From contig NZ_JAMDLI010000008.1 in the NCBI RefSeq assembly GCF_023721815.1, forward strand, positions 372,001 to 436,000: a stretch of 64,000 nucleotides of DNA, in the 5' to 3' direction. Below the pieces are notes generated by a model. The model was not told the DNA's origin. It worked only from the letters and a program-made list of their open reading frames with translations, and did no database searches. The position numbers and the translations under genes were made by a program. The DNA is from Pleomorphomonas sp. JP5 (lineage in GTDB: Bacteria > Pseudomonadota > Alphaproteobacteria > Rhizobiales > Pleomorphomonadaceae). Of the stretch, positions 53,663 to 63,696 are shown piece by piece (the first letter of the stretch is position 1; every line of letters begins with the position of its first letter).

Positions 53663-54910
53663 ATGAGAATTGCCGTGCTCGGCGCCGGTGTCATCGGCAC
53701 CACCACCGCCTACTATCTTGCCAAGGCCGGCCACGAGGTCACCGTCTACGATCGCCAATCCGGGCCGGCGCTCGAAACGAGCTTTGCCAATGCCGGCGAG
53801 ATTTCACCTGGCTATTCAACACCATGGGCCGCGCCGGGCATTCCGCTCAAGGCCATGAAATGGCTGCTCATGCGCCATTCGCCCCTCATCCTCCGGCCGA
53901 CGCTGGACCCGCACCTCTTGCCCTGGATGCTGTCGCTGCTCGCAAACTGCACGTCGGCTGCCTATGCCCTCAACAAGGGGCGCATGCTTCGCGTGGCCGG
54001 TTACTCGCGCGAGTGCCTGATCGCCCTGCGCGAGGAAACCGGCATTGCCTATGACCATCGCTCGCAGGGCACGGTGCAGCTTTTCCGGACCCAGAAGCAG
54101 CTCGACCATGCCGGCCGCGACACGGAAGTTCTGGCGGCGGACGGAGTTCCCTTCGAGCTGCTCGACCGCGATGGCGTCGCCCGAGCCGAGCCGGCGCTTT
54201 CGGCCGTGAAGGATACCTTCGTGGGCGGCCTGCGCCTGCCGCTCGACGAGACGGGCGACTGCTATCTGTTCACCAATGCGCTGGCGAAAACTGCCGAAGG
54301 ACTGGGCGTCCGCTTCCGCCACGGCGTTTCGATCTCTCGGATCGACGCCGAAGGCAGCGAGGTGCGAGGCATCGTTACCTCCGAAGGACGGGTCGTAGCC
54401 GATCACTACGTGCTGGCCCTCGGCTCCTGGTCGGCGCCGCTCGGTCGGGACATCGGCCTCAAGCTGCCGGTCTATCCGGTGAAGGGCTACTCGCTGACCG
54501 CCGAAATCACCGACGAAGTGCGCGCCCCCACTTCCACCGTGCTCGACGAAACCTACAAGGTCGCCCTGACCCGTCTCGGCAACAGGTTGCGCGTCGGCGG
54601 CATGGCGGAGATCGGCGGCTACAGCATCGACCTCCCCCCCTCGCGACGCGATACGCTCGAACATGTCGCTGGCGGCTTGTTCCCGTGCGGAGATCTCAAG
54701 GCGGCTACCTACTGGTCAGGTCTCAGGCCGATGACGCCGGATGGAACCCCGATCATCGGCGCCACGCGCTACGCCAACCTCTCGCTCAACACGGGCCACG
54801 GCACGCTTGGCTGGACCATGGCCTGCGGTTCGGGCCGCGCGCTGTCGGACCTGATCTCGGGCCGCAAGCCGGAGATCGAAATGGATGACCTGTCCATCAA
54901 CCGCTACTGA
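53663..54910 (+). CDS. dadA: D-amino acid dehydrogenase
   Basis: A 415-residue FAD oxidoreductase that deaminates D-amino acids, chiefly D-alanine, and passes electrons to the respiratory chain. FAD-binding [17 protein letters not shown] (about 7-23) is followed by [21 protein letters not shown]. The C-terminal [14 protein letters not shown] and [16 protein letters not shown] motifs are characteristic of DadA. No alanine racemase gene (dadX) is adjacent. A weak ribosome binding site (GCAGGGA) precedes the ATG. Confidence 0.95.
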   Translation: MRIAVLGAGVIGTTTAYYLAKAGHEVTVYDRQSGPALETSFANAGEISPGYSTPWAAPGIPLKAMKWLLMRHSPLILRPTLDPHLLPWMLSLLANCTSAAYALNKGRMLRVAGYSRECLIALREETGIAYDHRSQGTVQLFRTQKQLDHAGRDTEVLAADGVPFELLDRDGVARAEPALSAVKDTFVGGLRLPLDETGDCYLFTNALAKTAEGLGVRFRHGVSISRIDAEGSEVRGIVTSEGRVVADHYVLALGSWSAPLGRDIGLKLPVYPVKGYSLTAEITDEVRAPTSTVLDETYKVALTRLGNRLRVGGMAEIGGYSIDLPPSRRDTLEHVAGGLFPCGDLKAATYWSGLRPMTPDGTPIIGATRYANLSLNTGHGTLGWTMACGSGRALSDLISGRKPEIEMDDLSINRY

Positions 54911-55029
54911 GCACCGACCGCCGTCAACGTGATCAGAAGTTCTCCCCATGCCCATCGGAGAGATTGAAGCCGCCTCTCCGATTGGCTAGCACTGCATGTG
55001 GAATGCCCAGCAGCACTCGGGGGAATCAC

Positions 55030-55959
55030 ATGTTACTGGCCTGCGGCGACGCGCTGATCGATTTCGTGCCTGTGAAGTCTGCCGATGGCAGGGACGCCTA
55101 CGTGCCGGCCGTCGGAGGCTCCTGCCTCAACATAGCGGTCGCCATGTCGCGCCTCGGTGCGCTCACGGGGTTTGTGGGCGGCATTTCCAACGACCTGTTC
55201 GGGACGATGATCGCCGATCATCTGGCTGCCTCCGGCGCGTCGCTTCGCTATGTTCGGCGCTCGGATGACGAGACCACGCTGGCCTTCGTCCGCTTCGTCA
55301 ACAACGAGCCGCACTACGCCTTCTATGACGAAACGACCGCCGCGCGCCTATGGACCTACCAGCCCGGCAGCATCCCCTTCCCCGCCATCGAGGCGTTGCA
55401 CGTCGGCTCGACCACGCTGATCAACGAACCGGTGGCGTCCGAGTATTTTGCGATGTTCAAGGCGGCGAAGGGCAAGACGACACTGTCCTTCGATCCCAAC
55501 TGCCGACCGACGCTGACGCATGACAAGGCGGGCTACACGGCGCGCATGGCCGAGTTTGCGAGGACGGCCGACATCGTCCGCATGTCCGACATGGACTTCG
55601 ACTTCCTGTTCGGCGGCAACGACTTTGACGCCAAGGCCCAGGAGATCCTGGCCGGAGGCGCGGCGTTGTTCATCGTCACGCGCGGCGGCGACGGCGTCAC
55701 CGCCTGGCACGCGACCGCCGGTCGCGTCGAGGTTCCGGCCCCCGCCACCAAGGTGGTCGACACCATCGGCGCCGGCGACACGTTCCAGGGCTCGTTCCTG
55801 GTGGCGCTCAAGGAAGCTGGCCGAATCGCACGGCCGGCGCTGGAGGCGATCAGCCGCGACGAACTCGCCGCCGCCCTCGCCTTCGGTACCCGTTGCGCCG
55901 CCATCACCTGTTCGCGCGCCGGCGCCAATCCGCCATGGCGGGCCGAACTTCAGGGATAA
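55030..55959 (+). CDS. PfkB-family sugar kinase (fructokinase-like)
   Basis: A 309-residue kinase with the N-terminal PfkB pattern ACGDALIDFVP, GGSCLNIAVAMSRLGA and, at about 244-256, the DTIGAGDTFQGSF signature with catalytic Asp250. Fructokinase is the commonest substrate in rhizobia. Start at 55030 is set by GGGGG in front and family alignment; an earlier in-frame methionine would add 22 residues. Monocistronic, 119 bases after dadA. Confidence 0.9.
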   Translation: MLLACGDALIDFVPVKSADGRDAYVPAVGGSCLNIAVAMSRLGALTGFVGGISNDLFGTMIADHLAASGASLRYVRRSDDETTLAFVRFVNNEPHYAFYDETTAARLWTYQPGSIPFPAIEALHVGSTTLINEPVASEYFAMFKAAKGKTTLSFDPNCRPTLTHDKAGYTARMAEFARTADIVRMSDMDFDFLFGGNDFDAKAQEILAGGAALFIVTRGGDGVTAWHATAGRVEVPAPATKVVDTIGAGDTFQGSFLVALKEAGRIARPALEAISRDELAAALAFGTRCAAITCSRAGANPPWRAELQG

Positions 55960-56057
55960 CCGTTCGGAACGAAGACTCTACGCACGACGAGCTTGCAAGC
56001 TTCGGCAAATCTTAACCTGTGACTGCGAACATTCAGGCGACAGGTGGGACATGTGCG

Positions 56058-56366
56058 ATGTCGGTTGAACAGAGAAACGGAGTCAGGCGGAGGACGCTGA
56101 GAGCGGCGAAGATCGTCTATGGCGACTATCGCTATATCGTTGATTGCGTCGTGCGCGACACCAGCTCGGGCGGCATGCGCATCCGTTGCGACCATGCCCA
56201 CGAGATTCCACAGGACTTTTTCATTTTCGACCCGACGGAACAGTCCCTGCGCCGGGCCGAAGTGATGTGGCGGCGCGAGAACGAACTCGGGCTGCAGCTC
56301 ACTGGCGAGCCAATCTACATCCACGAGAGCCACGACCCCCGGCACGCCCGCTTCCGCTTCATGTGA
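56058..56366 (+). CDS. PilZ-domain protein
   Basis: A 102-residue protein consisting of one PilZ domain. The c-di-GMP-binding RxxxR near the start (RNGVRRRTLR) and the (D/N)xSxxG motif DTSSGGMRI are both present, so ligand binding is probable. It may link c-di-GMP, made for example by the GGDEF protein at 61767, to a surface or motility output. The ATG at 56058 is chosen, with GGTGGG upstream; a GTG at 56019 would add 13 residues. Confidence 0.88.
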   Translation: MSVEQRNGVRRRTLRAAKIVYGDYRYIVDCVVRDTSSGGMRIRCDHAHEIPQDFFIFDPTEQSLRRAEVMWRRENELGLQLTGEPIYIHESHDPRHARFRFM

Positions 56367-56382
56367 GCGGGCGGCAACAGGG

Positions 56383-56769
56383 TCAGTGCCTGTTGGCTTC
56401 CGAGCCCGGGGTATAGACCATCGCCCAGTCGTGCAGAGCGTCGCCAACAGTGCGCAGTGCCTTGCCGGCCTCCGACAGCTCGTACTCGACGCGCGGCGGC
56501 GCTTGCTCATAGTCATGGCGAACGACGAGGCCGAACTTCTCCAGGTCGCGCAACTGTGCCGCCAGCATGTGCTGGGTCACGCCAGGAATGCCTCTCCTCA
56601 GCTCGTTGAAGCGCTTCGGCCCCTCGGTAAGCAGGCACATGATTTCGCCCTTCCACTTACCGGTAATGGCCTTGAGACCGCGCTGGACAACCGTGAGGTA
56701 CTCCTGCAGCTCGACCGAACAGTTGAGCCGGCTCGATTCCGTTGGCTCGGTCCCGAGGTCGAAAGACAT
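56383..56769 (-). CDS. HxlR-family winged-helix regulator
   Basis: A 128-residue MarR-like regulator of the HxlR family. CSVELQEYLTVVQRGLKAITGKWK, then ELRRGIPGVTQHMLAAQLRDLE (recognition region) and PPRVEYELSEAGKAL mark the family. The N-terminal cysteine at about residue 17 could be redox-active, as in HypR or YodB. GGAGAG precedes the start. It is downstream of fhs on the same strand (116-base gap) and convergent with pilZ. Confidence 0.92.
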   Translation of the reverse strand: MSFDLGTEPTESSRLNCSVELQEYLTVVQRGLKAITGKWKGEIMCLLTEGPKRFNELRRGIPGVTQHMLAAQLRDLEKFGLVVRHDYEQAPPRVEYELSEAGKALRTVGDALHDWAMVYTPGSEANRH

Positions 56770-56884
56770 CGCTCTCTCCAATAGACGTCCGAAAAGTATA
56801 CCGTTGCCCTTGAGATAGGATCATCGCCCTTGGTGCGAAAGCGCAAACCGTGGACCATCTCATCACAACACCGTGCTTGACGCG

Positions 56885-58558
56885 TCAGCTCAGGCCGACC
56901 ACCCGGCCCTCGCCATCAAGGCCGATACGATGGGCGGCCGGCACGCGCGGCAACCCGGGCATGGTCATGATCGCACCGCATATCGCGACGACGAACTCGG
57001 CCCCGGCCGCGAGCCGTACGTCGCGCACCGGCAGGACATGACCTGTCGGCGCCCCCTTGCGCTGTGGGTCGGCACTGAAGGACGACTGCGTCTTGGCGAT
57101 GCAGACCGGCAAGTTTCCGAACCCGCGCTCACCGTACTCGGCGAGCTTGCGCGCGGCACGAGCATCGTACTCCACGGAAGCGGCGCCATAGATCTCGCTG
57201 GCCACGGTCTCGATCTTGGCCGGAAGCGTCAGTTCGTCTGGATAAAGGAGAGCAAACGGTCGACGGCGCGGCGCATCGAGCACTTCCAACACCTTGTGCG
57301 CCAGATCCTCGGCGCCCCGACCACCATCCGCGAAATGGGTGGCAAGAGCCACGGGCGCACCGGCCTCCGCGCACAGCGCACTGAGGCGAGCGACCTCGGC
57401 ATCCGTATCGCTGCCGAAGCGGTTGATGGCGACGACCACCTCAAGGCCGAACTTGCGCAGGTTTTCGAGATGACGGGCAAGATTGGAAAAGCCGGCCTCC
57501 AGGGCCTCGACGTTCTCGATGCCGAGGTCCTCCTTGGCAACCCCGCCGTGCATCTTCAGGGCACGAATGGTGGCAACCAGCACCGCCGCGTCCGGTTGAA
57601 GCCCGGTCTTGCGGCACTTGATATCGAGGAACTTCTCCGCACCGAGATCGGCGCCGAAGCCGGCCTCGGTCACCACCACATCGGAAAGACCAAGCGCCGT
57701 TTCGGTCGCGATCACCGAGTTGCAGCCGTGGGCGATGTTGGCGAAGGGACCGCCGTGAACGAAGGCCGGCGTTCCCTCCAGCGTCTGCACGAGGTTGGGC
57801 TGCAAGGCATCCTTCAGCAGCACGGCCATCGCACCACCGGCGCTGACCAGATCGGCCGTCGCGTAGGAGCGGGCATCGAGGTCGCCGACAACGATACGCT
57901 TCAAGCGCCGCTCGAGATCGGCGAGGTCGGTCGCCAGGCAGAAGATCGCCATCACCTCCGAGGCGACGGTAATGTCGAAGCCATCCTCGCGCGGAAAGCC
58001 GTTGGCGCTGCCGCCGAGGCCGTTGATCTGGTGGCGAAGCATGCGATCGTTCATGTCGAGAACGCGCCGCCAGGTCATGCGCCGGCCGTCGAGACGCGGT
58101 TCGTTGCCCCAGTAAATGTGATTGTCGATCATCGCCGACAGGAGATTGTGGGCCGAGGTGATGGCGTGAAAATCACCGGTGAAATGGAGGTTGATCGCCT
58201 CCATCGGCACGACCTGGGCGTGACCGCCGCCGGCCGCCCCGCCCTTCACGCCGAAACACGGACCGAGCGAGGGCTCGCGAAGGCAGATGCTCGTCTTGCG
58301 CCCGAGTCGGGAAAGCGCGTCTCCCAGACCGACCGTCGTGGTCGTCTTGCCCTCGCCGGCTGGCGTCGGGGTGATGGCGGTCACCAGAACCAACTTGCCG
58401 CGCGGGCGTCGGCGCGCCTCGGATACGAAGCCGTGCTCGATCTTGGCAATGTGACGGCCGTAGGGGATGAGAGCGTCGCCGGGAATATCAAGACGATCGG
58501 CCACCTCCCCAATTGGCTGAAGGCGGGCGGCACGAGCAATCTCGATATCGTCAAGCAT
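56885..58558 (-). CDS. fhs: Formate-tetrahydrofolate ligase
   Basis: A 557-residue enzyme that makes 10-formyl-tetrahydrofolate from formate, tetrahydrofolate and ATP, entering one-carbon metabolism. The P-loop [17 protein letters not shown] is at about 64-80. Further signatures are [36 protein letters not shown] in segments, and a C-terminal [13 protein letters not shown]. The start [11 protein letters not shown] fits the family; the binding site is weak. Divergent from guanine deaminase with 166 bases between. Confidence 0.97.
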   Translation of the reverse strand: MLDDIEIARAARLQPIGEVADRLDIPGDALIPYGRHIAKIEHGFVSEARRRPRGKLVLVTAITPTPAGEGKTTTTVGLGDALSRLGRKTSICLREPSLGPCFGVKGGAAGGGHAQVVPMEAINLHFTGDFHAITSAHNLLSAMIDNHIYWGNEPRLDGRRMTWRRVLDMNDRMLRHQINGLGGSANGFPREDGFDITVASEVMAIFCLATDLADLERRLKRIVVGDLDARSYATADLVSAGGAMAVLLKDALQPNLVQTLEGTPAFVHGGPFANIAHGCNSVIATETALGLSDVVVTEAGFGADLGAEKFLDIKCRKTGLQPDAAVLVATIRALKMHGGVAKEDLGIENVEALEAGFSNLARHLENLRKFGLEVVVAINRFGSDTDAEVARLSALCAEAGAPVALATHFADGGRGAEDLAHKVLEVLDAPRRRPFALLYPDELTLPAKIETVASEIYGAASVEYDARAARKLAEYGERGFGNLPVCIAKTQSSFSADPQRKGAPTGHVLPVRDVRLAAGAEFVVAICGAIMTMPGLPRVPAAHRIGLDGEGRVVGLS

Positions 58559-58724
58559 GGGCGCACTCGTGGTTTCCGGCGGAAGGCGGTCGCTCCACCA
58601 TCCAACTGCCGGTAAGTGAAAAGATGTAGCCGGAACCGACTTTTCTGTTGTCTCGGCCGGGCATCTCGTCTTTTCTGGGCGGCGAGAGGGCCACTGCCCC
58701 TCGCCCTCCCTGACGGAGCCCCCG

Positions 58725-60065
58725 TTGACTTCTTCCGATCGACTTCCTTCCGACCGCATCCTCGTACGCGGTCGTGTGCTGAGCTTCAAGCGGCGCCCGC
58801 ATGGGGCCGGAGATACCGACGCCTACAGCTACTTCGAAGACGGCGTCGTCGTCATCGAGGCGGGCAGGGTAATCGAAGTGGCGGAGGGCGGCGAGATCGA
58901 CCGACTCGGCGGCGAAGGCATCGTCCTGCATGATTTTTCCGGTAAGCTGATCCTGCCGGGCTTCATCGACACCCATATTCATTTCCCGCAAACGCAGGTG
59001 ATCGCGTCCTATGGCGAGCAACTGCTCGAATGGTTGACGAGGTACACCTTCCCCGCCGAGTCGCGCTATGGCGATCCGGTCTTCGCGGCGGCTCAGGCTC
59101 GCTTCTTCATCGACGAGGTGCTCCGGAACGGCACCACGACCGCCGTCTGCTACGGCTCGATGCACAAGGGCTCGGCCGAGGCGCTGCTCGCCGAGAGTGA
59201 ACGGCGCGGTACGGCGATGTTTGTCGGCAAGACGGCGATGGACCGCAATGCCCCGCCGGATGTGCTCGACAATGCCCAGTCGGCCCATGACGACACGGAA
59301 GCGCTGATCTCCGCCTGGCACGGTCGCGGTCGGCAGAAAGTGGTGATCACGCCGCGATTCGCCATCACCTCGACGCCGGCACAGCTGGAAGCGCTGGGTA
59401 GCCTCGCCCAAGCCCACCCCGATTGCCTCGTTCAGACGCATCTTTCTGAAAACCTTGAGGAGATCGCGACGGTCGGCCGGCTTTTCCCCGACCGAGCCGA
59501 CTATCTCGACGTCTACGACCACTACGGTCTCGTCGGCCCCAAAAGCCTGATGGGCCACTCGATTCATCTCACGCCACGCGAGATCCGCCGCATGTCGGAC
59601 AGTGGCGCCGTCGCCGTGTTCTGCCCCACATCGAACCTGTTCATCGGCTCCGGACTGTTCGACTACAAGGGCCTCGAAGGAGGCGAGCATCCCGTTCGCA
59701 TAGCGCTCGCTACCGACGTCGGCGGCGGCACAAGCTACTCGATGCTGGCAACCGCTGCCGAGGCCTACAAGGTAATGCAGCTCAAGGGGCAGAAACTGTC
59801 GGCCATCGAAGCCTTCCACCTGATGACCCGTGGCAATGCCGAGGCAATCGGCGAACCCGATCTCGGCCGCATCGCTGCCGGAGCACACGCCGATCTCGTG
59901 GTGCTCGACAGCACGGCGACGCCAGCCATGGCGCATCGCCTCGCCATGGGCAGTTCCTCCCTTGAGGAGGAGCTTTTCGTTCTCATGACGCTCGGGAGCG
60001 AGCGGAATGTGTGCGAAGTGTTCGTCGGCGGACGACCGCAGGGAGTGCAAAAGGCTATCGCCTAA
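58725..60065 (+). CDS. guaD: Guanine deaminase
   Basis: A 446-residue amidohydrolase that converts guanine to xanthine in purine breakdown. Metal ligands His84 and His86 are in [11 protein letters not shown], followed by the family's [11 protein letters not shown], the substrate motif HSIHLTPRE and the metal Asp in [15 protein letters not shown]. The start is TTG with GGAG seven bases upstream; no closer ATG exists. Divergent from fhs. The purine ring supplies one-carbon units, so a joint link with fhs is plausible but not shown. Confidence 0.95.
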   Translation: MTSSDRLPSDRILVRGRVLSFKRRPHGAGDTDAYSYFEDGVVVIEAGRVIEVAEGGEIDRLGGEGIVLHDFSGKLILPGFIDTHIHFPQTQVIASYGEQLLEWLTRYTFPAESRYGDPVFAAAQARFFIDEVLRNGTTTAVCYGSMHKGSAEALLAESERRGTAMFVGKTAMDRNAPPDVLDNAQSAHDDTEALISAWHGRGRQKVVITPRFAITSTPAQLEALGSLAQAHPDCLVQTHLSENLEEIATVGRLFPDRADYLDVYDHYGLVGPKSLMGHSIHLTPREIRRMSDSGAVAVFCPTSNLFIGSGLFDYKGLEGGEHPVRIALATDVGGGTSYSMLATAAEAYKVMQLKGQKLSAIEAFHLMTRGNAEAIGEPDLGRIAAGAHADLVVLDSTATPAMAHRLAMGSSSLEEELFVLMTLGSERNVCEVFVGGRPQGVQKAIA

Positions 60066-60371
60066 CCACTGATTGCGGCGCGCCGGTCCGCACCAAGGCA
60101 TCGGTTGTTTTTTCGACCCCTATAAAGAATATATTGCCACGGGATGACAGCTCAAGTTAGCATCGATGAAATCGATTGCTGAGGATAGTGCCTACCCACG
60201 GGTTGGGAGCCACAAATCCCGCGGGGAGACGCGGTTGTACGGCCTTCTCCTCCGTGAGTTCGTATTCGGTAACGTTTCGATTTTCCGATCTGCGCCGAGG
60301 TGGGAAGGCTTTGGCGACGATGGACAAGATCACCGGCCAACACTGCATAAGGCCGGGCACGGGAGGATAAC
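60066..60371. other. Intergenic stretch between guaD and the TIM-barrel gene
   Basis: 306 bases with no gene. It holds an AT-rich part (60108-60140) that could be a promoter and the near-palindrome AGCATCGATGAAATCGATTGCT at 60160-60181. Nothing else was recognised. Confidence 0.5.
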
Positions 60372-61163
60372 TTGGCGCGCGATCTGCCGTATTCGATACA
60401 ACTGCATTCGGCGCGGTTGTTTCCTCCGGTGACGGACCATTTTCCGCACCTTGCCGCCCTCGGCTACACCAACGTCGAGCCGACGGACATGTTCTATGAC
60501 GCCCCCTCGGCATTGCGCGAAACGCTGGATGAGAGCGAGCTCACCGCATTGAGCGGCCACTTCCCGCTGCATATGCTAGAGGGCGAGCCGGACGTTGCCT
60601 GCCGCATCGCTGATATTCTGGGCATGCGCCTTCTCGTCTGCCCCTTCCTGCCGGTCGAGGCACGCCCTGCCGTCACCGACGATTGGCGGCGCTTTGGCGA
60701 CCGCCTGGCGACGATCGCTCGCTCGCTGCGTTCACGTGGCTTCGAGTTTGCCTGGCACAATCGGGACTACGAATTTCGGCCGCTTCGAGATGGATCGATG
60801 CCGATCCAGCACATCGCCGCCGACCCGGACGTTCATCTGCAGGTCGACGTAGCCTGGGTAGCGCTGGCCGGCATAGATCCCCAGCCGTGGCTAGAAGGCT
60901 ATGCCGGACGTATCGCCGCCATCCATGTCCAGGATATCGCGCCACGCGGCGGACGCATCGAAGAGGACGGATGGGCCGATGTCGGCTCAGGTATCATGCC
61001 TTGGCCCAAGCTCTGGAAAGCCGCCGTCGCAGCCGGCGCTTCGCTACTGATCGCCGAGCACGACAACCCAAGCGACTTCGACCGCTTCGCTCGCCGCAGT
61101 ATCGAAGCCATGCGCACGTTTGCCGAGATGAGCAAGCCCGAGTCGTCGCCTGCGGCAGGGTGA
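60372..61163 (+). CDS. Sugar phosphate isomerase/epimerase-type TIM-barrel protein
   Basis: A 263-residue xylose isomerase-like TIM barrel. YSIQLHSARLFPPV opens the barrel, FEFAWHNRDYEF carries His and Asp of the metal site, HLQVDVAWVALAG and AAIHVQDIAPRGG add ligands, and EHDNPSDFDRFARRS closes it. Substrate unknown; inosose or hydroxypyruvate isomerases are relatives. TTG start with GGGAGG five bases upstream. Confidence 0.88.
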   Translation: MARDLPYSIQLHSARLFPPVTDHFPHLAALGYTNVEPTDMFYDAPSALRETLDESELTALSGHFPLHMLEGEPDVACRIADILGMRLLVCPFLPVEARPAVTDDWRRFGDRLATIARSLRSRGFEFAWHNRDYEFRPLRDGSMPIQHIAADPDVHLQVDVAWVALAGIDPQPWLEGYAGRIAAIHVQDIAPRGGRIEEDGWADVGSGIMPWPKLWKAAVAAGASLLIAEHDNPSDFDRFARRSIEAMRTFAEMSKPESSPAAG

Positions 61164-61302
61164 CAAACGATCGGAGCGGATGGCTTTCGTACGCGCGCTC
61201 GACGCGTCGACATGCAAACACGGCAAAGCGTCGCAGCGCCGGACCTGCAAAACAGGCCCCTCGACAAACCGTATCGTCAACTAGCTGTATTTGCGGGAAG
61301 AA

Positions 61303-61379
61303 TGGTCGGAGTGGCGTGATTTGAACACGCGACCCCCTGCTCCCGAAGCAGGTGCGCTACCAGGCTGCGCTACACTCCG
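61303..61379 (-). tRNA. tRNA-Pro (anticodon CGG)
   Basis: A 77-base cloverleaf on the minus strand with acceptor CGGAGTG/CACTCCG, D-arm, anticodon stem CTGCT/AGCAG around TTCGGGA (anticodon CGG), T-arm GTTCAAATC and an encoded 3' CCA after the discriminator A. Confidence 0.96.
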
Positions 61380-61598
61380 TAACCGTCGGTGGGGCGGTGT
61401 ATAGCGTCCCCTCCCCGCCTCCGCAAGCCCCAAAATCACTCTTGTGGATCGGGGATTCTGCTCCCCCTGCTTCGCACCGCGAAACTGCGGGCAGGCTCGC
61501 CATCCAAGCCCAACAAGCCCCCATTCGGTGATGCCGGCGTTATTGCAGTCCGCCGACGTTGCGGCTATATCGAGCGGACTGCGGCCGAGGCCGCCGGA

Positions 61599-61673
61599 TG
61601 GGGTGTCGCCAAGTGGTAAGGCAGCGGATTTTGATTCCGCCATTCGTAGGTTCGAATCCTGCCACCCCAGCCA
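61599..61673 (+). tRNA. tRNA-Gln (anticodon TTG)
   Basis: A 75-base cloverleaf with acceptor TGGGGTG/CACCCCA, anticodon stem GCGGA/TCCGC around TTTTGAT (anticodon TTG), T-arm GTTCGAATC and encoded CCA after discriminator G. It is divergent from tRNA-Pro, 219 bases away. Confidence 0.97.
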
Positions 61674-61766
61674 CCTCCCCCTGAAGTCGCCGAACTCCTT
61701 CCTTGTTGCCGCGTCCGCCTGCTCCATCCAGATCAGAGCTCGACGCGTTGAGTGGGCGAGGCCGGT

Positions 61767-62768
61767 CTAGAAGATTGCGACGCGATCACGGCCTTCCGCC
61801 TTGGCGCTATAAAGAGCCTGATCGGCCCGACTCATGAGAGACATCTCGTTCGAGTCAGCCGGCGAAATCAGCGCGGCGCCAACGCTGATGGTGCACGAAG
61901 CCGGCCCCTGATCGGTGTGGACGACGACGGCGCGCACGGACGTCCTAAGGTCGTTCAGGACATGATCGGCGCGTTCGGCAGATGCCTCCGACAAGACGAT
62001 GCCGAACTCTTCGCCGCCCAGCCTCCCCAAGTCTCCATGACCGGAAAGTCGCTTTTGAAGCACACCGGCGACTCGACGCAGCAGGCGGTCGCCAACCAGA
62101 TGGCCGAACGTGTCGTTGATGCGCTTGAAATGATCGAGATCGACCATTGCGAAGCCCAGTCCACCCTGTCGGCGCTTCGCCCGTCGAAACTCTCGACGAA
62201 GCCCCGACAGGAAGTGCCGATGGTTGGAACATTTCGTCAGGGGATCCGTGGTGGCGAGCAGGTGCAGCTTGCGCTCCGTCGCTTTGCGGCGAGTCGCATC
62301 ATGAATGAACGAAATCAGCGCCTGGTGACCATCGAACATGATCGGCCCACTGTAGACGTCGACATCCTGCACACTCCCATCAATCAACTTGTGCCTGAAC
62401 TCGAAATGATGGCGGTTGGAGACCGCCTGCTTCATCTTGGCGGCAATCTCGGACCGGGACAGCGTGTTTATCTCGTCCACCGACATCGCAAGCAACCGCT
62501 CCCGGCTGCCGGCATAACGGGCGACGGACTGCTTGTTGCCATCGATGATTTGTCCAGTCTGAGGATCAATGACCAGAATTGATGCGTGATGGACGTTCAT
62601 CAGAGCATCCACCCTGTCACCAAGAAACCGAATCCGCTCGAGCAAAGCCGTCACATCGCAGCAGAGCGATTCCTTTTCTGCCTCCGAAAGACCTTCGGGC
62701 GCCTCAAAATCGGCTTTCAGAGCTTCCCCTGCATTCAACCCGCAACGCATGACAGCCCGCCCCGTCAT
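61767..62768 (-). CDS. PAS-GGDEF diguanylate cyclase
   Basis: A 333-residue cytosolic sensor enzyme that makes c-di-GMP. A PAS domain (about 55-165, ILVIDPQTGQIIDGN to FIHDATRRK) is followed by GGDEF (about 168-330) with DLDHFKRINDTFGH and the active GRLGGEEFGI. The inhibitory I-site arginine is missing (GHGD where RxxD is expected), so feedback by c-di-GMP is unlikely. No membrane segment. The ATG at 62768 is used; an ATG at 62750 is equally possible. Confidence 0.93.
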   Translation of the reverse strand: MTGRAVMRCGLNAGEALKADFEAPEGLSEAEKESLCCDVTALLERIRFLGDRVDALMNVHHASILVIDPQTGQIIDGNKQSVARYAGSRERLLAMSVDEINTLSRSEIAAKMKQAVSNRHHFEFRHKLIDGSVQDVDVYSGPIMFDGHQALISFIHDATRRKATERKLHLLATTDPLTKCSNHRHFLSGLRREFRRAKRRQGGLGFAMVDLDHFKRINDTFGHLVGDRLLRRVAGVLQKRLSGHGDLGRLGGEEFGIVLSEASAERADHVLNDLRTSVRAVVVHTDQGPASCTISVGAALISPADSNEMSLMSRADQALYSAKAEGRDRVAIF

Positions 62769-63076
62769 AAGTATATTTTCTTATAGATGGATCGTACAGC
62801 TGATTATTTCACATCAATCGTTGGTTCACAAAACCCATTCTACGCGAAGTGGGCCAGAGAGATAATACTGGCCACAGTAATCTTAGTTTTCTTCAAACTG
62901 CGGGTCACAAATACATACATCAACGCCTCCACTTAATTGATACAGAGACCAACAGTCTGACTTTTCGTTCAGAACAAACCGAACCGCGAAACGAGCGCGA
63001 GGCTTCGGCACCTCCGTCTTGTGCTCCCGAAGAGGACAAGCGATGATCGCCTCAGGTTCGGGACGCTGAGGGCATC
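62769..63076. other. Divergent intergenic region, no gene
   Basis: 308 bases between the diguanylate cyclase and deaminase genes, AT-rich at 62769-62970. Promoters for both are expected; no specific site was assigned. Confidence 0.5.
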
Positions 63077-63673
63077 ATGGCTGGGGAACAACGGGAACGG
63101 CTGGTCGACGCACTGCTCACGGTCATCGAGCGACACATACTGCCTCAGACACGCAAGGGTATTGCCGCCGGAAACAAGGTGTTCGGGGCCGCCTTGCTTG
63201 ACAAACGCGATTACTCTCTCGTGCTCGCCGGTACGAACAACGAGACGGAGAATCCGCTCTGGCATGGCGAAGTCCACACCATAAAGAAATTCTATGAAAT
63301 CAAGGACCGGCCATGCACGAGCAATTTGCTTTTCCTGTCGACGCACGAGCCTTGCTCGATGTGCCTTTCAGCCATTACCTGGGCCGGATTCGACAACTTT
63401 TTCTATTTCTTCAGCCACGAGGACTCGAGAGACGCCTTCTCGATCCCGCACGATCTCAGGATACTGAAAGAGGTCTTCACCCTTAAGCCCGGCGGCTACC
63501 GACGCACCAACGCCTTCTGGCACAGCGAGCATATCCCCGATCTGATGGCGGCGTGCGACGACAGCGCCCGTGCGGGATTCCACGCCAGGGCCGACGCCAT
63601 TCGGGCAGAGTATGCACGACTGTCGGAGATCTATCAGAGCAGCAAGGCCGAGACCGCCATTCCGCTCAAATAG
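63077..63673 (+). CDS. Zinc-dependent nucleoside/cytosine deaminase-like protein
   Basis: A 198-residue member of the cytidine deaminase superfamily. The zinc site is His63 and the proton-shuttle Glu65 (WHGEVHT) with Cys93 and Cys96 (HEPCSMCLSAI). The C-terminal part is about 90 residues longer than TadA-type enzymes and has YRRTNAFWHSEHIPDL, so it is not the tRNA adenosine deaminase. Which base it acts on cannot be read from the sequence. Confidence 0.88.
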   Translation: MAGEQRERLVDALLTVIERHILPQTRKGIAAGNKVFGAALLDKRDYSLVLAGTNNETENPLWHGEVHTIKKFYEIKDRPCTSNLLFLSTHEPCSMCLSAITWAGFDNFFYFFSHEDSRDAFSIPHDLRILKEVFTLKPGGYRRTNAFWHSEHIPDLMAACDDSARAGFHARADAIRAEYARLSEIYQSSKAETAIPLK

Positions 63674-63696
63674 AGTGGGACAGCGACCAACGCACC

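Noticed and set aside
60160-60181. Near-palindrome between guaD and the TIM-barrel gene
   Set aside because: It is made of two overlapping ATCGAT words; too common a word to be called a site.
61303-61766. Two tRNA genes as a possible integration site
   Set aside because: No integrase, no repeated tRNA end and no foreign gene follow either tRNA.
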